From NCBI GenBank assembly GCA_022818135.1, contig JAFMSR010000003.1, positions 32,701,577-32,765,576 on the forward strand: a stretch of DNA of 64,000 bases. The letters run 5' to 3'. Below are positions 40,440 through 53,348 of this stretch, piece by piece. The notes beneath the pieces are model-generated. The model ran no database searches, was not told where the DNA came from, and saw only the letters and a program-made list of their open reading frames with translations. How positions within the stretch are numbered: the first letter of the stretch is position 1; each line of letters opens with the position of its first letter. This DNA is from Saxidomus purpurata. Its lineage: Eukaryota; Mollusca; Bivalvia; Venerida; Veneridae. The position numbers and the translations under genes are program-made.

Positions 40440-40595
40440 AGTAATTGCAATGGGGAGGGCCCTCGATAATGTTGTTAAAACTTTTGGACAGACCCGTTTG
40501 TATATTGTTAAGTATGCTTTGTATGTTTGATGTATCTATGTGTGAATTAATATATGCAATAAAATATGATTGACGTAAAGTAAAGTAATTGCAAT
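40440..40595 (+). mobile_element. Truncated LINE-like 3' tail with 12-bp target site duplication
   Basis: AGTAATTGCAAT occurs at 40440-40451 and again, identically, at 40584-40595. The 132 bp between end in ATATGCAATAAAATATGATT followed by GACGTAAAGTA, a polyadenylation-like signal and a short simple tail. This is the footprint of target-primed reverse transcription. The family is not identified. Confidence 0.7.
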
Positions 40596-40883
40596 AGTAA
40601 CTATCAAAGATTTGAATGCAATATTTACATAAATATTATATATCATATTATAAATATTGATATAGAAGCTAAGCTCATGATTAAATGGACAAAAAAGTCA
40701 ATAATGCTTATGTCACGGCCCCGTAAAATTCATGTATTAACGAAAACAATAGACTGAAATAATATCTGATAACCCACAAATAATATTTGAAAAAAGAGAC
40801 AATATGGTCCAACTTTCATTTTTCAAAGACCACATTGTCATATTTACCCGAACCGGACTCAACCCATTCCTTTCTTATTATAC

Positions 40884-41481
<598 letters not shown>

Positions 41482-41682
41482 TTGTTCATTTATACTAGAA
41501 AAACGACGCCTTTGAGAGTGTTCGTTCTTCACTTAGAAATATACAGACAGAAGTGAATTAACCGAAGTAATTTTATCCCAGCGGTGGTAACATTATCCAG
41601 TGTTTGGCGACGTGTTCTTGGTGTAGGTGGTAAAGACAATTTAACAAATAAGATTAAGTCATTGATCTTTGTCTACGTTCAG

Positions 41683-42722
41683 GGAAATGCCAGAACACAA
41701 ACATACTAAGGTCAGTTGACGGTTTTATTACTTCGGACAAGGACTCGTCGAGATTATACGGTCAGCTATATCGAGATGGTAAGGCTCGGCGTCAGTATCT
41801 ATGCCAAGGGGACAGGGTGGTAACTAGATCAACTTAACATCAATTAGTAGTAAAGTAAAGGCCAAGAATCACTTTTAATCTTACAATTACTGATAGCACT
41901 CATATAACGATAAAAGGTGTATCACTGGCGATACTAGCATCCATTGTGACAAACATAATTATTCATTACGTTTTTTTTCAAAATCGAATGTACATATTAC
42001 CACTGTATTTGTTCCAACATATTTGCAAAAAATAAACATCGTTTAAGGAATCACTTTTCAAATCGGAAGAAGTGCGTATTAAATATTTTAGAGTTACTTA
42101 AATACATTTTTATCATCATTCTATCAGTAAATTCAATATACTATCCGAATATCTTCAAGGTGACATTTGGTCTTTAAATAACTGTAAAAGACGACAACTT
42201 TTGTGTTTGCTAATCAGTTAGATATTTTACTGTTAGGAAATGTAATGTAGCAGATATATACAGCTATAATATTTTTAAAGAAGCAGTTATGTAAGTGGGT
42301 TAAGTTTCTCCTGTTCACACAGGGAGTCTTGATGGAGATGCAATAACAAAACTCCAACAAGTCATATCTGGTGGAAAAAACATTTATTTTGTACAGATAT
42401 TGGTCATTTGAAACCAGCCGAGACTAAATAATTGGATTTATTCATATTATGTCAATAATGTGTATTTATTTTTTTCCTATTAAGTCATGTTTCAGACATT
42501 ATTTGATCCAGACGTAACATATATTGAACGCGCCAAGTATAAGATTACATGTCAAAGCAGCGACAGGTCAACAATATATGCTGTAAATAATTTATATGCC
42601 TTTATTTATCTAATTTAGTCACGTCTGAAATATATTTATTTTAACCGACTGAAGATGTTTTTTTCAGTTATTTTTCGGTCCGTCTGGTATCTAATCCTTC
42701 ATTTGTGTTTGTAATGTGTTAA
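41683..42722 (+). pseudogene. Three-exon cassette, copy A (probably broken)
   Basis: This is the counterpart of copy B, with segments 41683-41778, 42512-42582 and 42668-42722. The first exon has cag and GTAAGG junctions and the same 96-nt length. Its peptide starts KCQNTNILRSVDGFITSDKD. The middle segment reads DVTYIERAKYKITCQSSDRS then TIYA, but it is 2 nt shorter than B in the ATATAT run before the donor, so its phase no longer fits the last exon (YFSVRLVSNPSFVFVMC then stop). Synonymous and non-synonymous changes between A and B are mixed, so recent strong selection on A is not evident. Confidence 0.35.
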
Positions 42723-43905
42723 GACATTTTTAATTAATGGTGAAAATGGTTATCATTTCAAGACAATATTGAACATATGATATTTTTAAAACTAACACCG
42801 ATGCTGTTAGGGGAATATATTAACACATAAACTTTATCAGAATGAGAGCGTCATTAATTTTCTTCTTTATAACATTTCAAAGCAGAAAAATATTATTAAG
42901 TATTGTAGCATACATTTTTGTATATTTAACCTGTCACATTGGTACCCGTTACGAATTCATTCATGCGTGAAATCCACAACAATCAACCATAATATAAACA
43001 TGAAACGCACACAAATAGCGAATTTTACCTATACCCCTTCTTTCTAAAAATAACCCTATTTAGGTATATAAAAGGGTAAGCCCCCTTTGGATATTCTAAA
43101 ACAAATTATGTCGTGTCGCTGAAAACTTCCTGATCTGAGATGGTCCATGGTCGAACATATATATATATATCTGATTGGTGTAAGTATTGCCGACTGTGAA
43201 CAAGCTGATACATGGAAACTAGAAATCAATGTCATTTCATTATAACCGTTCTTGTTCGATCTTGCCCAACATCAAACTCTATTGATTGTGTGAATATAAT
43301 TATAAAAAATGTTGAATTGAAGAAATCGGAGGGTGAAATGGACGACGCTCTTATAATATATTCCTTCTTATCTATTTGACCAATTCACTGCAATCATTAA
43401 TATATTTGAATATGATGACTCGCAACATTGTTGCAAGCACTGAAGAGAAAGTATATAATAATACTTTTTCCTACTGGATGGGTTTTTTATTTGAAATAAG
43501 ATCAAAAGCGGTAGATTTAATGAAAATAAATTTAATTAAGGCTTATAATATTCAGTTAACGCACAACGCAAATATTTTATATTGCGAAGTCGTTTTCCAA
43601 AAAAAACCAGTTGTTCTAGACACCTTAAAGTAAAGACAGAAATCAGATAGAAAATGATATATAATAATCCCATGCTTTTTATGTTAAGCAAAAGAATTAA
43701 CTTGATATAAAATTCTTCAGACTTTGTGACTTTAAGAGGGACTTCCGTTAGATAACTACTGTTGACACTTACTTAAATCTAGGGTTACTCTGAAATGTTC
43801 CATTACCGAGAATGGTTTCTGTCTAGACATGAGATAATTTGTTCTTCGGAGGCTTTTAATGTAAGTATGAATCCTGCAAGCATATGTTTTACTGAGCGTA
43901 TTTAA

Positions 43906-45811
43906 TGCCAAGTTTTGTTTATCATCTTTCGCACTAGTACATGTTTTGAATCGAGCTTACATGAACCCTGTTGCTGCTATGCAATGCAATTGAATAACAG
44001 TCTACATCATTGTAGGAAGACATATTCATATTAATTGACCTGTAATAGATGCCAAAGCTATATTTTCATAAATCAAAATGTTCAAACGCTTTTATCTTTT
44101 TATTTTACAATGCGTATTAATTGTCGTAGCACATATAGTCGCTTGTATTATAGAAAAACGATAAGCAATATATCTGAAAAACGAATTTCAGGTAAATTTT
44201 TGAAAATTTTATTACTTTATATTAAATGGACATTTAACACACATTCTGCGTTAATTTCATGAATCGGTTTTCTGGTAATTAAGGGTAATGGTAATACAAC
44301 CTTCAAACCAAATGTTTGGACACGTTTACGTTGAGCTGACTGCTGTTCATTCTATCCACATGCTATAACAAGTATAAGGACAAATAAATCACTGAAAGCG
44401 AGGAACAAGTAATGTTTAATTTCTAACTCGATATGATATTACATATAACGAAGAAATGTCTCACATTAACAAATATGCACACACTACAATACTGGTTTTC
44501 ACCACAGACGTGTTCGATATCCATTATCGTTATTATGTCATTTGTACGGTTGGTCTCGGGAGATCTCTCTCAAATTTGATAACATGTTTCGTTCTTGTTT
44601 ATGTCGAATCGAGTATATCTATTCTAAAATGATTAAACATGGTATATATTTTTACCTTTTTACCTATTTCATACTTCATGTACCAGATGTTTACGATACA
44701 TTAATAGAAGAGTGATAATGGGTATGAATCACTAAAACTCGCTGTCCAGATATGTATGTCTTTGGTGAGCACCTACTGAAAGATGCAGTTTATGTAAGAA
44801 AGAATATTGAGTCTATAATTCCTATTTTAGCCCTAAACAAGTTTAATCATTAGGATAGGAATATTGAAAATTTAGCATCATTGTGCGTATATTAGTAGTG
44901 TTTTATGTATACATATGGCAAAATAGTGTTCCAGGTATGTTAGCAAACTGACTTAGCGGTGCTGGTCCATATAGTTTATCTTGAAGTAAGAACTCAAGTT
45001 AAAGCTCGCTTGACACAAACCAGCTTAAACCGGCGTTAAGCAGTATACATTTGCTTTGTTTGTGGTGCACTTTCTGTGTTTTCATCGAAGGCTGCGTCTG
45101 GTATAAGCGTTCTTGTGATGTAACCTGATACTATGGTTGTACCGTCTATATAACTACGTGCTGCCTTGTACAATTATCTATGTATGTTTGGAACTGTTTT
45201 GTACCTTTTCCTTCGTATCTGTGAATATTTTCTGGGGAAACAGAAACACACAAAAGTTTACAACATTTGTTTTAATACAACATTTTGTCAATAATTAATT
45301 GCCTTATCAGATACGTTTTGTCAATACTAAACATTACAGAGTTTCAAAAAGAATTTCACAACATTACACTCTAAAGAAGATCGACGAGAAAGATATCAAC
45401 TTGCTATGTTACAAAAAACCTCACTAAATTGTTAAGTTGTTATCTCGGACAAAATTTATTAGTAAAAAAAACGTATATTAAAATGCAGCATAAATGTTTC
45501 TTGGTTCCATTTAAGTAGCGACAATCGTCTCTCAAGAACGGAAATCCAAGCACTTGGAAGCATGTTTCAAAATGATTGGTTAGTTCATTAATGAGTTACT
45601 AAAAACTTATGTATAGGGATTTGTTCCAAAACAAGAAATTGTAGAAAGCATTAACTAGGGTCAACACTATAACAAAAAGAATATTCATGCAGTTGCATGT
45701 ACGTCTTGATATTTTAGTTAAAATAAAAAAAGGATACTTATAAATAGTTTAATACATAAAAGTTGGCTGATACATCTGTTAAAACTGTTTCTCCGGTTTT
45801 AAACTACCGAA
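43906..45811. other. Spacer between duplication copies A and B, no gene seen
   Basis: No exon matching the phase-1 donor needed upstream of copy B was found here. A CCAGCTTAAACCGGCG word near 45021 recalls the GGTTTAAGCT of repeat R, but the match is too short to call. Confidence 0.5.
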
Positions 45812-45815
45812 ATTG

Positions 45816-46175
45816 TTAATATAACCCGCGGACAAGAACCCAACGCAAAAAAAAAATATTCTGAGCCATACTCCAATGACGATAACCTTTCATCAAATGT
45901 TTGTGCGTAGTTGCCATCATAAGTAACATTCGAATCAAAAGCAACATAATTACGAAGTGATTCAGAAGCATCTTTAAATTATAACGATTGATATATAGGA
46001 TATGTTTATGAAGTAATTGACCAAAACGTTCACGTTTAATAACGTTTAAATCCCACAAAACGTTTATACTAATGACAAAGAGATATTGATGGTCCTTAAT
46101 ACATTTTTCAAATACCACATTGTCATATTTATCCTTTCCTAATAATATCTTTAAAAAAGGGTGGCGATCATTCAT
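45816..46175 (-). CDS. Small unrecognised ORF in copy B, low support
   Basis: This 119-codon ATG frame starts MNDRHPFLKILLGKDKYDNV and has a hydrophobic stretch VIMLLLIRMLLMMA near residues 76-89. Copy A keeps the same frame without indels over about 40 codons (IMLLLIRILLMLAT, then KGYHHC) and also has the KYDNVVFEK word, but there a stop follows directly and the R element interrupts the frame. No known family is recognised and no splice or promoter evidence was seen. It may be chance openness in a duplicated repeat. Confidence 0.15.
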   Translation of the reverse strand: MNDRHPFLKILLGKDKYDNVVFEKCIKDHQYLFVISINVLWDLNVIKRERFGQLLHKHILYINRYNLKMLLNHFVIMLLLIRMLLMMATTHKHLMKGYRHWSMAQNIFFLRWVLVRGLY

Positions 46176-46362
46176 ACAAGAAAAACGACGCCTTTGAGAG
46201 TGTTCGTTCTTGATTTAAAAAAGTACAGACACACTAGAATTTACCGAAGTAATTAAGTCCAAGTGGGAGTAATATTATCCAGTTTGTAACAGCAAGATTT
46301 TTCTAAGTGGTCAAGGCAATTTAACAAATTAGATTAAGTCATTGATCTTTGTCTACCTTCAG

Positions 46363-47418
46363 GAAAGTGCCAGAATACAAACATACTAAAGGCATTTGAC
46401 GATTTTATTACTTCGGACAAGGACCCGTTCAGATTATATCGTCAGCTTTATCGAGATGGTGAGGCTCGGCGTCAATAACAATGCCAAGGGGACAGGGTGG
46501 TAACTAGATCAACTTAACATCAGTCAGTTGTAAAGTAAAGGCCAAGAATCACTTTTAATGTTACAAGTACTGATAGCACTCATATTACAATAAAAGGTGT
46601 CTCACTGGCGATAGTAGCATTCGTTGTGACAAACACATTCATAACGTTGGTTTCTAAATCGAATGTACATGTTATACATATCACAGTATTTGCTTCTAAA
46701 GAAATATTGCAAAAAAGTTTTAAAACATCGTTTTAGGAATCTTTAATTTTTTATGAAAAACAAGAATTCGGAGGATATGCAAACTAAATATTTTGGGGTA
46801 ATTTGAATCAGTATTTTCAGTAAATTCATTTTCTATCCGAACAAGTTCAAAGTGATGTTTTGGCTTTAGATAAGGACAAAAAACGACAATTTATCTGTTT
46901 GTTAATAAGTTAGATATCTAACTTGTTCGTAGCAAAATGTAGCAGGAAGTCGAGATGGAGATGCAATAACAAAGCCCATTCAAGTCATTTCTGATGGAAA
47001 AAAACATCATTCATTTTCTCTCAGACAACATTTATTATATATAGATATTGGCCATTTGAAGCCAGACGAGACTAAATAATTGGATTTATTTATAATATGT
47101 CAATGATGTGTCTTCATGTTTTACCTATTAAGTTATGTTTCAGACAATGTTTGATCCAGATGTAACAGATATTGATCGCACCAAGTATAAGATTACATGT
47201 CAAAGCAGCGACAGGTCAACAATATATATGGTGTAAATAATTTGAATACCGTTATTTATTCATATATGTTGGTATCCACTTTTTTCAAATCTATTTAAGT
47301 CTGAAATATATATATTGGACCTGACTGTAGATGTCAATTACGCAATAATTGATTTGCCCTTTTCAGTTATGTTTCAGTCCGTTTGGTCTGTAATCCCGCC
47401 TTTGTGTTTGTTATATAA
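46363..47418 (+). CDS. Unrecognised three-exon cassette, copy B (5' end not found)
   Basis: Three exon-like segments join in one frame: 46363-46458, 47160-47232 and 47367-47418. The splice signals are cag / GTGAGG, ccag / GTGTAA and ttttcag. The first is phase 1 in and phase 1 out, the second phase 1 to phase 2, and the third starts in phase 2 and ends in TAA. The peptide reads KCQNTNILKAFDDFITSDKD, PFRLYRQLYRD, DVTDIDRTKYKITCQSSDRS, TIYMV, YVSVRLVCNPAFVFVI. It has three cysteines and no domain I recognise. An upstream exon ending in phase 1 is required and was not found. Copy A has the same three segments, and a distant copy D keeps the middle exon. The whole could be a relict exon cluster carried by the duplication rather than a live gene. 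Confidence 0.35.
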
Positions 47419-48311
47419 ATTGGTATGATAATATTTAAACCAGCACCGGTCCTGTTACGGGAATATATTCATATAAACTACATCAGTATTTCGAACATTT
47501 AACACATATTCATTTACATATACATTGTTCTTCTTTATTACTTAAAATAACCCTATAAGAAGGTATACCCCCTTCAACTTTTCAGGAAAAAGTCCTGTCG
47601 CTATTCAGGAATAAGTCGTGTCTCTGAAAACCTTCTGATCTGAGATTGTAATAATGTGTAAAATTGTAAAATAATATCTTTCTGAGACTAACTTTATTCC
47701 ATTAACAAACACGCAATGCAAAATATTCAAATTGCGAATGTTTTTAATGACGGTTTCCAAAGGAAAATCAAGTGTTCTAGACATTTTAAAGTAAAGTTAG
47801 AGAGCCAATAGGTAATTGGTAAATAACAATAACTTGTTTGTATGTTAAGCAAAGGAAGAAATTGACATAAATATTTTCAAATTTTATGCCTTTAAGAGAA
47901 ACTTCCGGCAGATAACTACTGTTAACACTTACTTAATTCAAGTGTAACTTTAAAATGTTCCATTACCGGAAAGGGCTTCTGTCTAGACATGAGATAATTG
48001 GTCCTTAGAAATGTCATATTCAGTAGCTTTCAACGTAAGTATGAATCCTACAAGCATATGATTTAATGTGCGTATTAATGTAAAAATTGTGAGGAACTTT
48101 TTCAAGTATTTTTAACAAAAAGCTTCAGCTTTTAAGGAGAACATCTTACAAGTTATTTAAAATTTACTGTAAATGCAAAAGTCCTAAATGAATGTACCTT
48201 TATTTTACAATAAACGAACTGACAACTTTTAAAAAAGACTAGCTGGCGAATCACATATCTAAAATGATATTGAAATTTTAATAAGGTTGCGAATTTTTTT
48301 TTTTTTTTTTT

Positions 48312-48500
48312 GTTAACACGCAACGCAAAATATTCAATGTGCGCGTTGTTTATTAAGGTCATTTCCCTAGGAAGCCGTGTCCATAGGAAGTGCATGTGTT
48401 CCAGATATATCAAAGCACAGACAGAAAGCCAATAAGAAATTGATAAATAACAAGTTCTTGTTTTTATGCCAAGCAAAAGAAATAACTTTCCAAGACATAA
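48312..48500. repeat. Partial third copy (C) of the duplication's right part
   Basis: The segment starts GTTAACACGCAACGCAAAAT and includes GTTCCAGATATATC, CAGACAGAAAGCCAATAAG and ATGCCAAGCAAAAG. It corresponds to 43556-43700 in copy A and 47702-47860 in copy B, and follows copy B directly. Confidence 0.7.
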
Positions 48501-49439
48501 CGTTCCACAGGCTTTTTGCGTTTAATCTTTATTTCTGTATGATAGCTCTTCTTTACTTTTAATAAGATCGAGTGCTGTTTTTAAACGTTCCATTATGAAT
48601 AAAACCACATCACACCTCTTTAGTCTTAAAAACATTCTCAGATCGATTTTTATGAGACTGAAACCTTAGAACGTTCTAAAAGACAATAAAATATCAGCGT
48701 AATCAAAATGAAAGGGCCAGCTTCTTTATTAGAGCGAACTGATGAGAGCTAATTCTCTGAAATGCCTCACTCATACGTCATTTTATAATCTGTACAATAC
48801 AACATTTAAAACGTTCAGATAAATACAAAATCAGCAAACCTGTAAGAGCAATGTGGGGAGCGTCAATGAACAGCAATTTGCGTAGGTTCCCAGTGTGCTC
48901 TTTACACTATTTTTCTTTCATTTTAGTCACAAACAAGAGAGGATTCCTTCTGAATTTCTTCAAGTTAAGCTGTTCTCTTGTACTGCTCCATAACTCATAC
49001 CCAGTTCGATCGTTTAAATCGGCAGGTATCCAAACTTGTTGCAGGATTTAACAAAAGCGAACATTTCTTGTGGTTCTGGTCACGCACTTTTTTAAAGCAC
49101 TTGGCTTGACGTTGTAAATTGTAACTGTTTAACGAAAATGAATATGATGTTGACATTTTGTCAAATGACAACTGAAACACCAGATGATGAATTTGCGCGA
49201 GAAACGTAATAATTTTACATATATTAGCCCATTCCGGCAATTGCAAATACATAGATATAAGACAAAAGACATGCATTTTCAGAAGAGCACATGATGTTAT
49301 TTTAAATATGTATATACCAGTTTCAGTTCCTAGTTAAATTTGCATAGTAAATGTATTTCGACAAATTATTAACAACATTTTTCGATCTTACAGATATTAA
49401 ATTAGTAAATTTCTGTTTTGTTGGCCATTTATGACAGTG

Positions 49440-49830
49440 CCGTTTTATAAATTTTGATCTGATTTTGATTCCGAAAATTGAGGGCAATTCAGTAAAAAAT
49501 GATACTCGTTCTCTATTTGACCTGTATTGCAGTTTCTACTGAGTCTTTCAGTTCTTGGAAGATTGTTATGTCGTCCGCGTTCAACAGCTAAATCATGAGA
49601 CGATATACGAAATCTAGAGTGCATTTCTGAATTTTGATTCTGTAATGATATCAAGATAACTTTCAAAATCAAATGAATGTTTGAACAAACAGTATGTAAC
49701 CAGTCGAGTAGAATCATTTATTGATGAATACCAGCTTTGTTTATAGAAATCTAATATTCGCTTTTTAATAATAAAATAATCTATAAACAAATGTGATATA
49801 CAGTATATACAGTACAGACCAACTAATGGT
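49440..49830 (-). pseudogene. LINE ORF2 C-terminal fragment
   Basis: Read on the minus strand, one frame gives FYKQSWYSSINDSTRLVTYC, then FKHSFDFESYLDIITESKFR and NAL. A 2-nt deletion at about 49616 shifts the reading to SRFRISSHDLAVERGRHNN, then ERLSRNCNTGQIENEYHFLL and NCPQF. The pattern 'R.S.H.LA.E.GR ... C.C...IE.E.HFL..C' is typical of the region after reverse transcriptase in non-LTR retrotransposons. The first zinc-knuckle Cys is Ser. No reverse transcriptase remains upstream. Confidence 0.8.
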
Positions 49831-50197
49831 ATGTATATAATGAAGAAAACAAGAGTGTTAATGTAATTAAAAAGATATGCAGAGGCCAATTAACCTTCTC
49901 TCTATATACGCCGAGAAATGTAAATAATAAAGTACGCGTTGATGATATCCTCAAATAAATCAAACCTTTTCAACTTCAAAGTTTACGAACAAAATAAATC
50001 GACAACTGGTAAAACAAGTTATTCTTCGTCTGAAGCCCTTTCAAATTATTAAAATTTACATGTAGACCAGATTAAACTGGATGCAAATCATGAAATATCC
50101 CCGTGAACTTTAGAACACCACATATTATTATTTTATCTTTTATGTGATAACAAAAAGTCACAGACATCTCCAGAAATTTACAGATAGATCACGATTC

Positions 50198-50850
50198 CAA
50201 ATTTGTACAGAGGGATCCAAAGACGGCGATAAGGTTAGTTGTACAGCGTTTGCCTGATGATTCCTCGATTTCTACAGCAGAAGCCAGAGCAACACAGCTA
50301 GCTTTTAATTTTGAAATTAAACGGCCAGAAAATGATTTTATTATTTTCTCAGAAAAACTGTCAGTGCTTCAATTTTTGAATAATTAAACGGATAGTCAAC
50401 TCATTTACCAACTTCTTATAAGACATCATGAGAAAGCATATTTGATGATATACTGTTGGATCCCTAGCAACGTCGGTACTTTCGATATAGCTGCAAAATA
50501 ATCTTTAAAGCTTTATATTTTACCAGTAAAATTACCTTCAAAGGTTGAAACAGATTTCTTCAATAACCACTTAAACAAATGGAACGAGACTGTTTTAATA
50601 ATACACGAGGTCAAACCTTACTTAGATAAATGGAAACAGGGTGGCTAACTTGTTTGTAAGGACAAAGTTGTGTGTAAAATAGGTCACACAAGACTCACAC
50701 AATCAGTATACTTAAAAGACTACATGAACCATAGTGTATCCCTTGCAGAAAACCTCCGACAGTTAAACATACCCTTAATGACTTTGTTGATCTCAGCTTA
50801 AAAGTCCACTACTTAGCGAAAATCAAGTGACAGTTATTTCAATGGCAAGT
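50198..50850 (+). pseudogene. LINE RNase H domain and C-terminal fragment
   Basis: The plus strand reads CTEGSKDGDKVSCTAF, then after a frame change LPDDSSISTAEARATQLAFN and FIIFSEKLSVLQFLNN, a stop, and YCWIPSNVGTFDIAAK. Further on VCKIGHTRLTQSVYLKDY and, in another frame, CIPCRKPPTVKHTLNDFVD appear. These are the landmarks of a non-LTR retrotransposon RNase H domain and tail. The usual catalytic TDGS and SDS aspartates are both Glu (TEGS, SEK). With stops and shifts the copy is dead. It points away from the neighbouring minus-strand fragment, so the two are separate insertions or an inverted remnant. Confidence 0.8.
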
Positions 50851-51323
50851 ACATTACCTTATGCAAGACACTAAATAATGAAGATTGGCAGGTTAAAATG
50901 TACAGAAAGTGTTTGGAACACGAAGAAAAGTATGTGTATTATGTTTAAATCTCAGTGAATTAACAAAATGACCACCCAGGTCTTTTTAACTTTCTTAATA
51001 ATGCATAGAAAAATATTTGTACATGTACTGTGATTTATTTAGAGTTTCTACATACCAACTTTCATTTTTTATTACAAATAACATATTTCTGTGCTTTTTA
51101 AGATATATTTGAATTTTCGCTTTCCTTAGTATTGGACCTTTAAGTAGACATAACAATTACAATGTTAATATTTGAGATTGTCCCCGTGACAAGGATCATA
51201 TCTTTCTTTAAAACATTCAGACTGTACAAGAAAATATAACACATTTCAGACTCATAGCTATAACTATCACCTTCACCTTTTATCAAACCATGTTCTGTTT
51301 CAGACATTGTTTGAGCTGCTCAG

Positions 51324-51384
51324 ATATCAATCGAGCTAGGTTCAAGATAACTCTTCAAAGCAACAAAAGGTCCAGGATACACCG
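51324..51384 (+). CDS. Isolated exon-like copy D of the cassette's middle exon
   Basis: This 61-nt segment follows ctgctcag and precedes GTAATT. It reads D, then INRARFKITLQSNKRSRIH, with phase 1 in and phase 2 out, exactly as in copy B. Compared with B it lacks four codons (12 nt), so the frame is kept, and several changes are conservative (K/R, Y/F, D/N). The upstream sequence also resembles the A/B intron end (TGTTTCAGACATTGTTTGA). Neither neighbouring exon was found nearby. Confidence 0.35.
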
Positions 51385-52917
51385 GTAATTTCTGTCTATT
51401 CACATTCCATATAATTTATTTTCCTAATAAATTTTGAATGCGATTAAATAGATCTGATCTAGATTCCTGTTTATAATTTTCGTTTACTTGAAACGATCTT
51501 CTTAATAGCATTTTGGTAACCGTTCGACATGAAGCTTAAGTTAATTGAAATAGCCACTGATTATAAATTAAAAACGTGATATATTTTTTTAGGTTATACG
51601 CGCAAACGTTGTTTGCTTTGAATGTTTCCTTATTATCAGCATGCGATAAATGTTATGTAAAACATAAGAAAGCTGTACCATAATGCATTCACGGCTTTAG
51701 GACCAGACGTTCCATGTGAAGGTCGTAAATAACTGCTTGGAAATCAATTGGTTAAAACTAGACCAGACGGTGGAACAAAACATTAGCTTTGTAGTTGACA
51801 ATAATATTCGAAATTGTCAGTAATTTACAACCAAAATAATCAAATGACATTTTGTGGAAAATTTTAATTAAGAATTATGATATTACAAAGGCAATTATTC
51901 CTGATATATGCTTTTAGATATTTTGTACGTTTCTTAGATCAAAAACAAATATTCTTTACTAAAATGTAGTATCAAGTTACTTGGGTAGGCTAAATTGCAA
52001 GCATTTATACATAGATATGCATCAATTATGATTTTGTTTTACATTTGGATTTGTTAATGTGGAATTTAAGATAAACAAAATCTGTTTAAAATAAATAACC
52101 AAGCATCTAAACTCTTTTATATAAACAAAGGTCAATTCTGATAAGTTTTGACTGGTCTATTTGTTGATGAAAAACGTAGACACAACGGAAATAATTGAAC
52201 AAAAATGAGGATATCAAACCTATCATGTTACAGGACAACGTTATCAACATATGAGATTGGAGTGTTATCTAAAAAAAGTGTCTTATATTGACCCATGTAA
52301 TGTTGATTTCTTTTTATGGTAGTATTTAGATTTATAAAAAAAATGAAATCTTTTTATTACAAAGGGACAAACTAAGCATCAGTTTACCTAAGTACTAGTA
52401 TTGAGTTGCTCCCCTTGTCATGTTAAATATCTTAAGCTAGTCCTATAATTTTATGTACATATATGATACAAATTTAAATCTTAATTATTTTTTTTATTTT
52501 TTTATATATTTATCTAAAAAAGATCTCATGTTATAAAAGGTATAGTTGGTTTAAATAGACATTACAGTATTTAAAGTGTCACAGTTGTGCTTTATATGTG
52601 ATTCATATCTATCATTTAATTACATATATTTATGTACTTTGATTATAAATGTGGTTATTAATGCAATATTATCTTACTTGTGTTATTCTATCATATCTTA
52701 ACACATTACTTGCCTTATAAAATTTATTGTACCACACATAGTGTAGAACTTCACAAGGTTTTATTTGGGTTTCATATATATGTAAGTCTTAGTATATGTC
52801 TTAATCATATCACTGGTACATTATTCTTATGTTAAAGGGACATACCATATAACTGATGTCAAATAAATAACCTTCAAAACATAAATACATGTAAAAGAAT
52901 CTTTGCAAGTATCACAA
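51385..52917. other. No gene seen downstream of copy D
   Basis: I looked for a counterpart of the last cassette exon (a TTTCAG followed by a SVRL-like reading) and did not find one. The sequence is very AT-rich, including runs of T and A near 52490. Confidence 0.55.
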
Positions 52918-53215
52918 CCCTTTTGTCATAAGCAATGCAATTTGAAAGTTTGATGAAGAAATCTTAAGAGATAGCAAAGTTTTAGCCAAAATTTAAGTAC
53001 AAAAGGGGGAATAACTGTGTCAAATATGACCTTGACCTACAAAATTAGGCGGCATTACGGCCCTTTTATCATAAGCAATACAATTGTAAAGTTTAATGAA
53101 GAAATCTTAAGAAATGGCAAAGTTATAGCCAACGTTAAGTTTATGTAAAGGACGGATTGACAGATGGACCGACGATCCATATGTATCACATTTTCTCCGA
53201 AAGGGCGACACAACA
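52918..53215. repeat. Two-unit tandem-core repeat, 143-bp period
   Basis: CCCTTTTGTCATAAGCAATG at 52918 recurs as CCCTTTTATCATAAGCAATA at 53061, each followed by GATGAAGAAATC / AATGAAGAAATC. A GGACGGATTGACAGATGGAC tail with CGACG follows, as in the 34.5 kb element. Confidence 0.8.
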
Positions 53216-53348
53216 ACCCCTCCATGCTACGCGTTAGTTCTATCTGCAAAATTATAATCCCAATATCAGGAAGTGGTATGAACATTTTTTCTGTTCAAAG
53301 AAACTTTAAATGTAGAAAAAGGTGAAAATTTTGATAGAATGAAAAAGT

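Larger units (their letters stand above)
45812..48085. repeat. Segmental duplication, copy B
   Basis: This is the shorter partner of copy A, lacking both insertions seen in A and so showing the pre-insertion state. Similarity varies from near-identical blocks (46545-46620 against 41865-41940) to heavily diverged stretches. The duplication is therefore not recent as a whole. Confidence 0.85.

Noticed and set aside
42493..42510. Upstream acceptor TTTCAG of the cassette middle exon
   Set aside because: Using it in phase 1 gives an immediate TGA in A, B and D. The downstream cag puts the reading in frame in all three.
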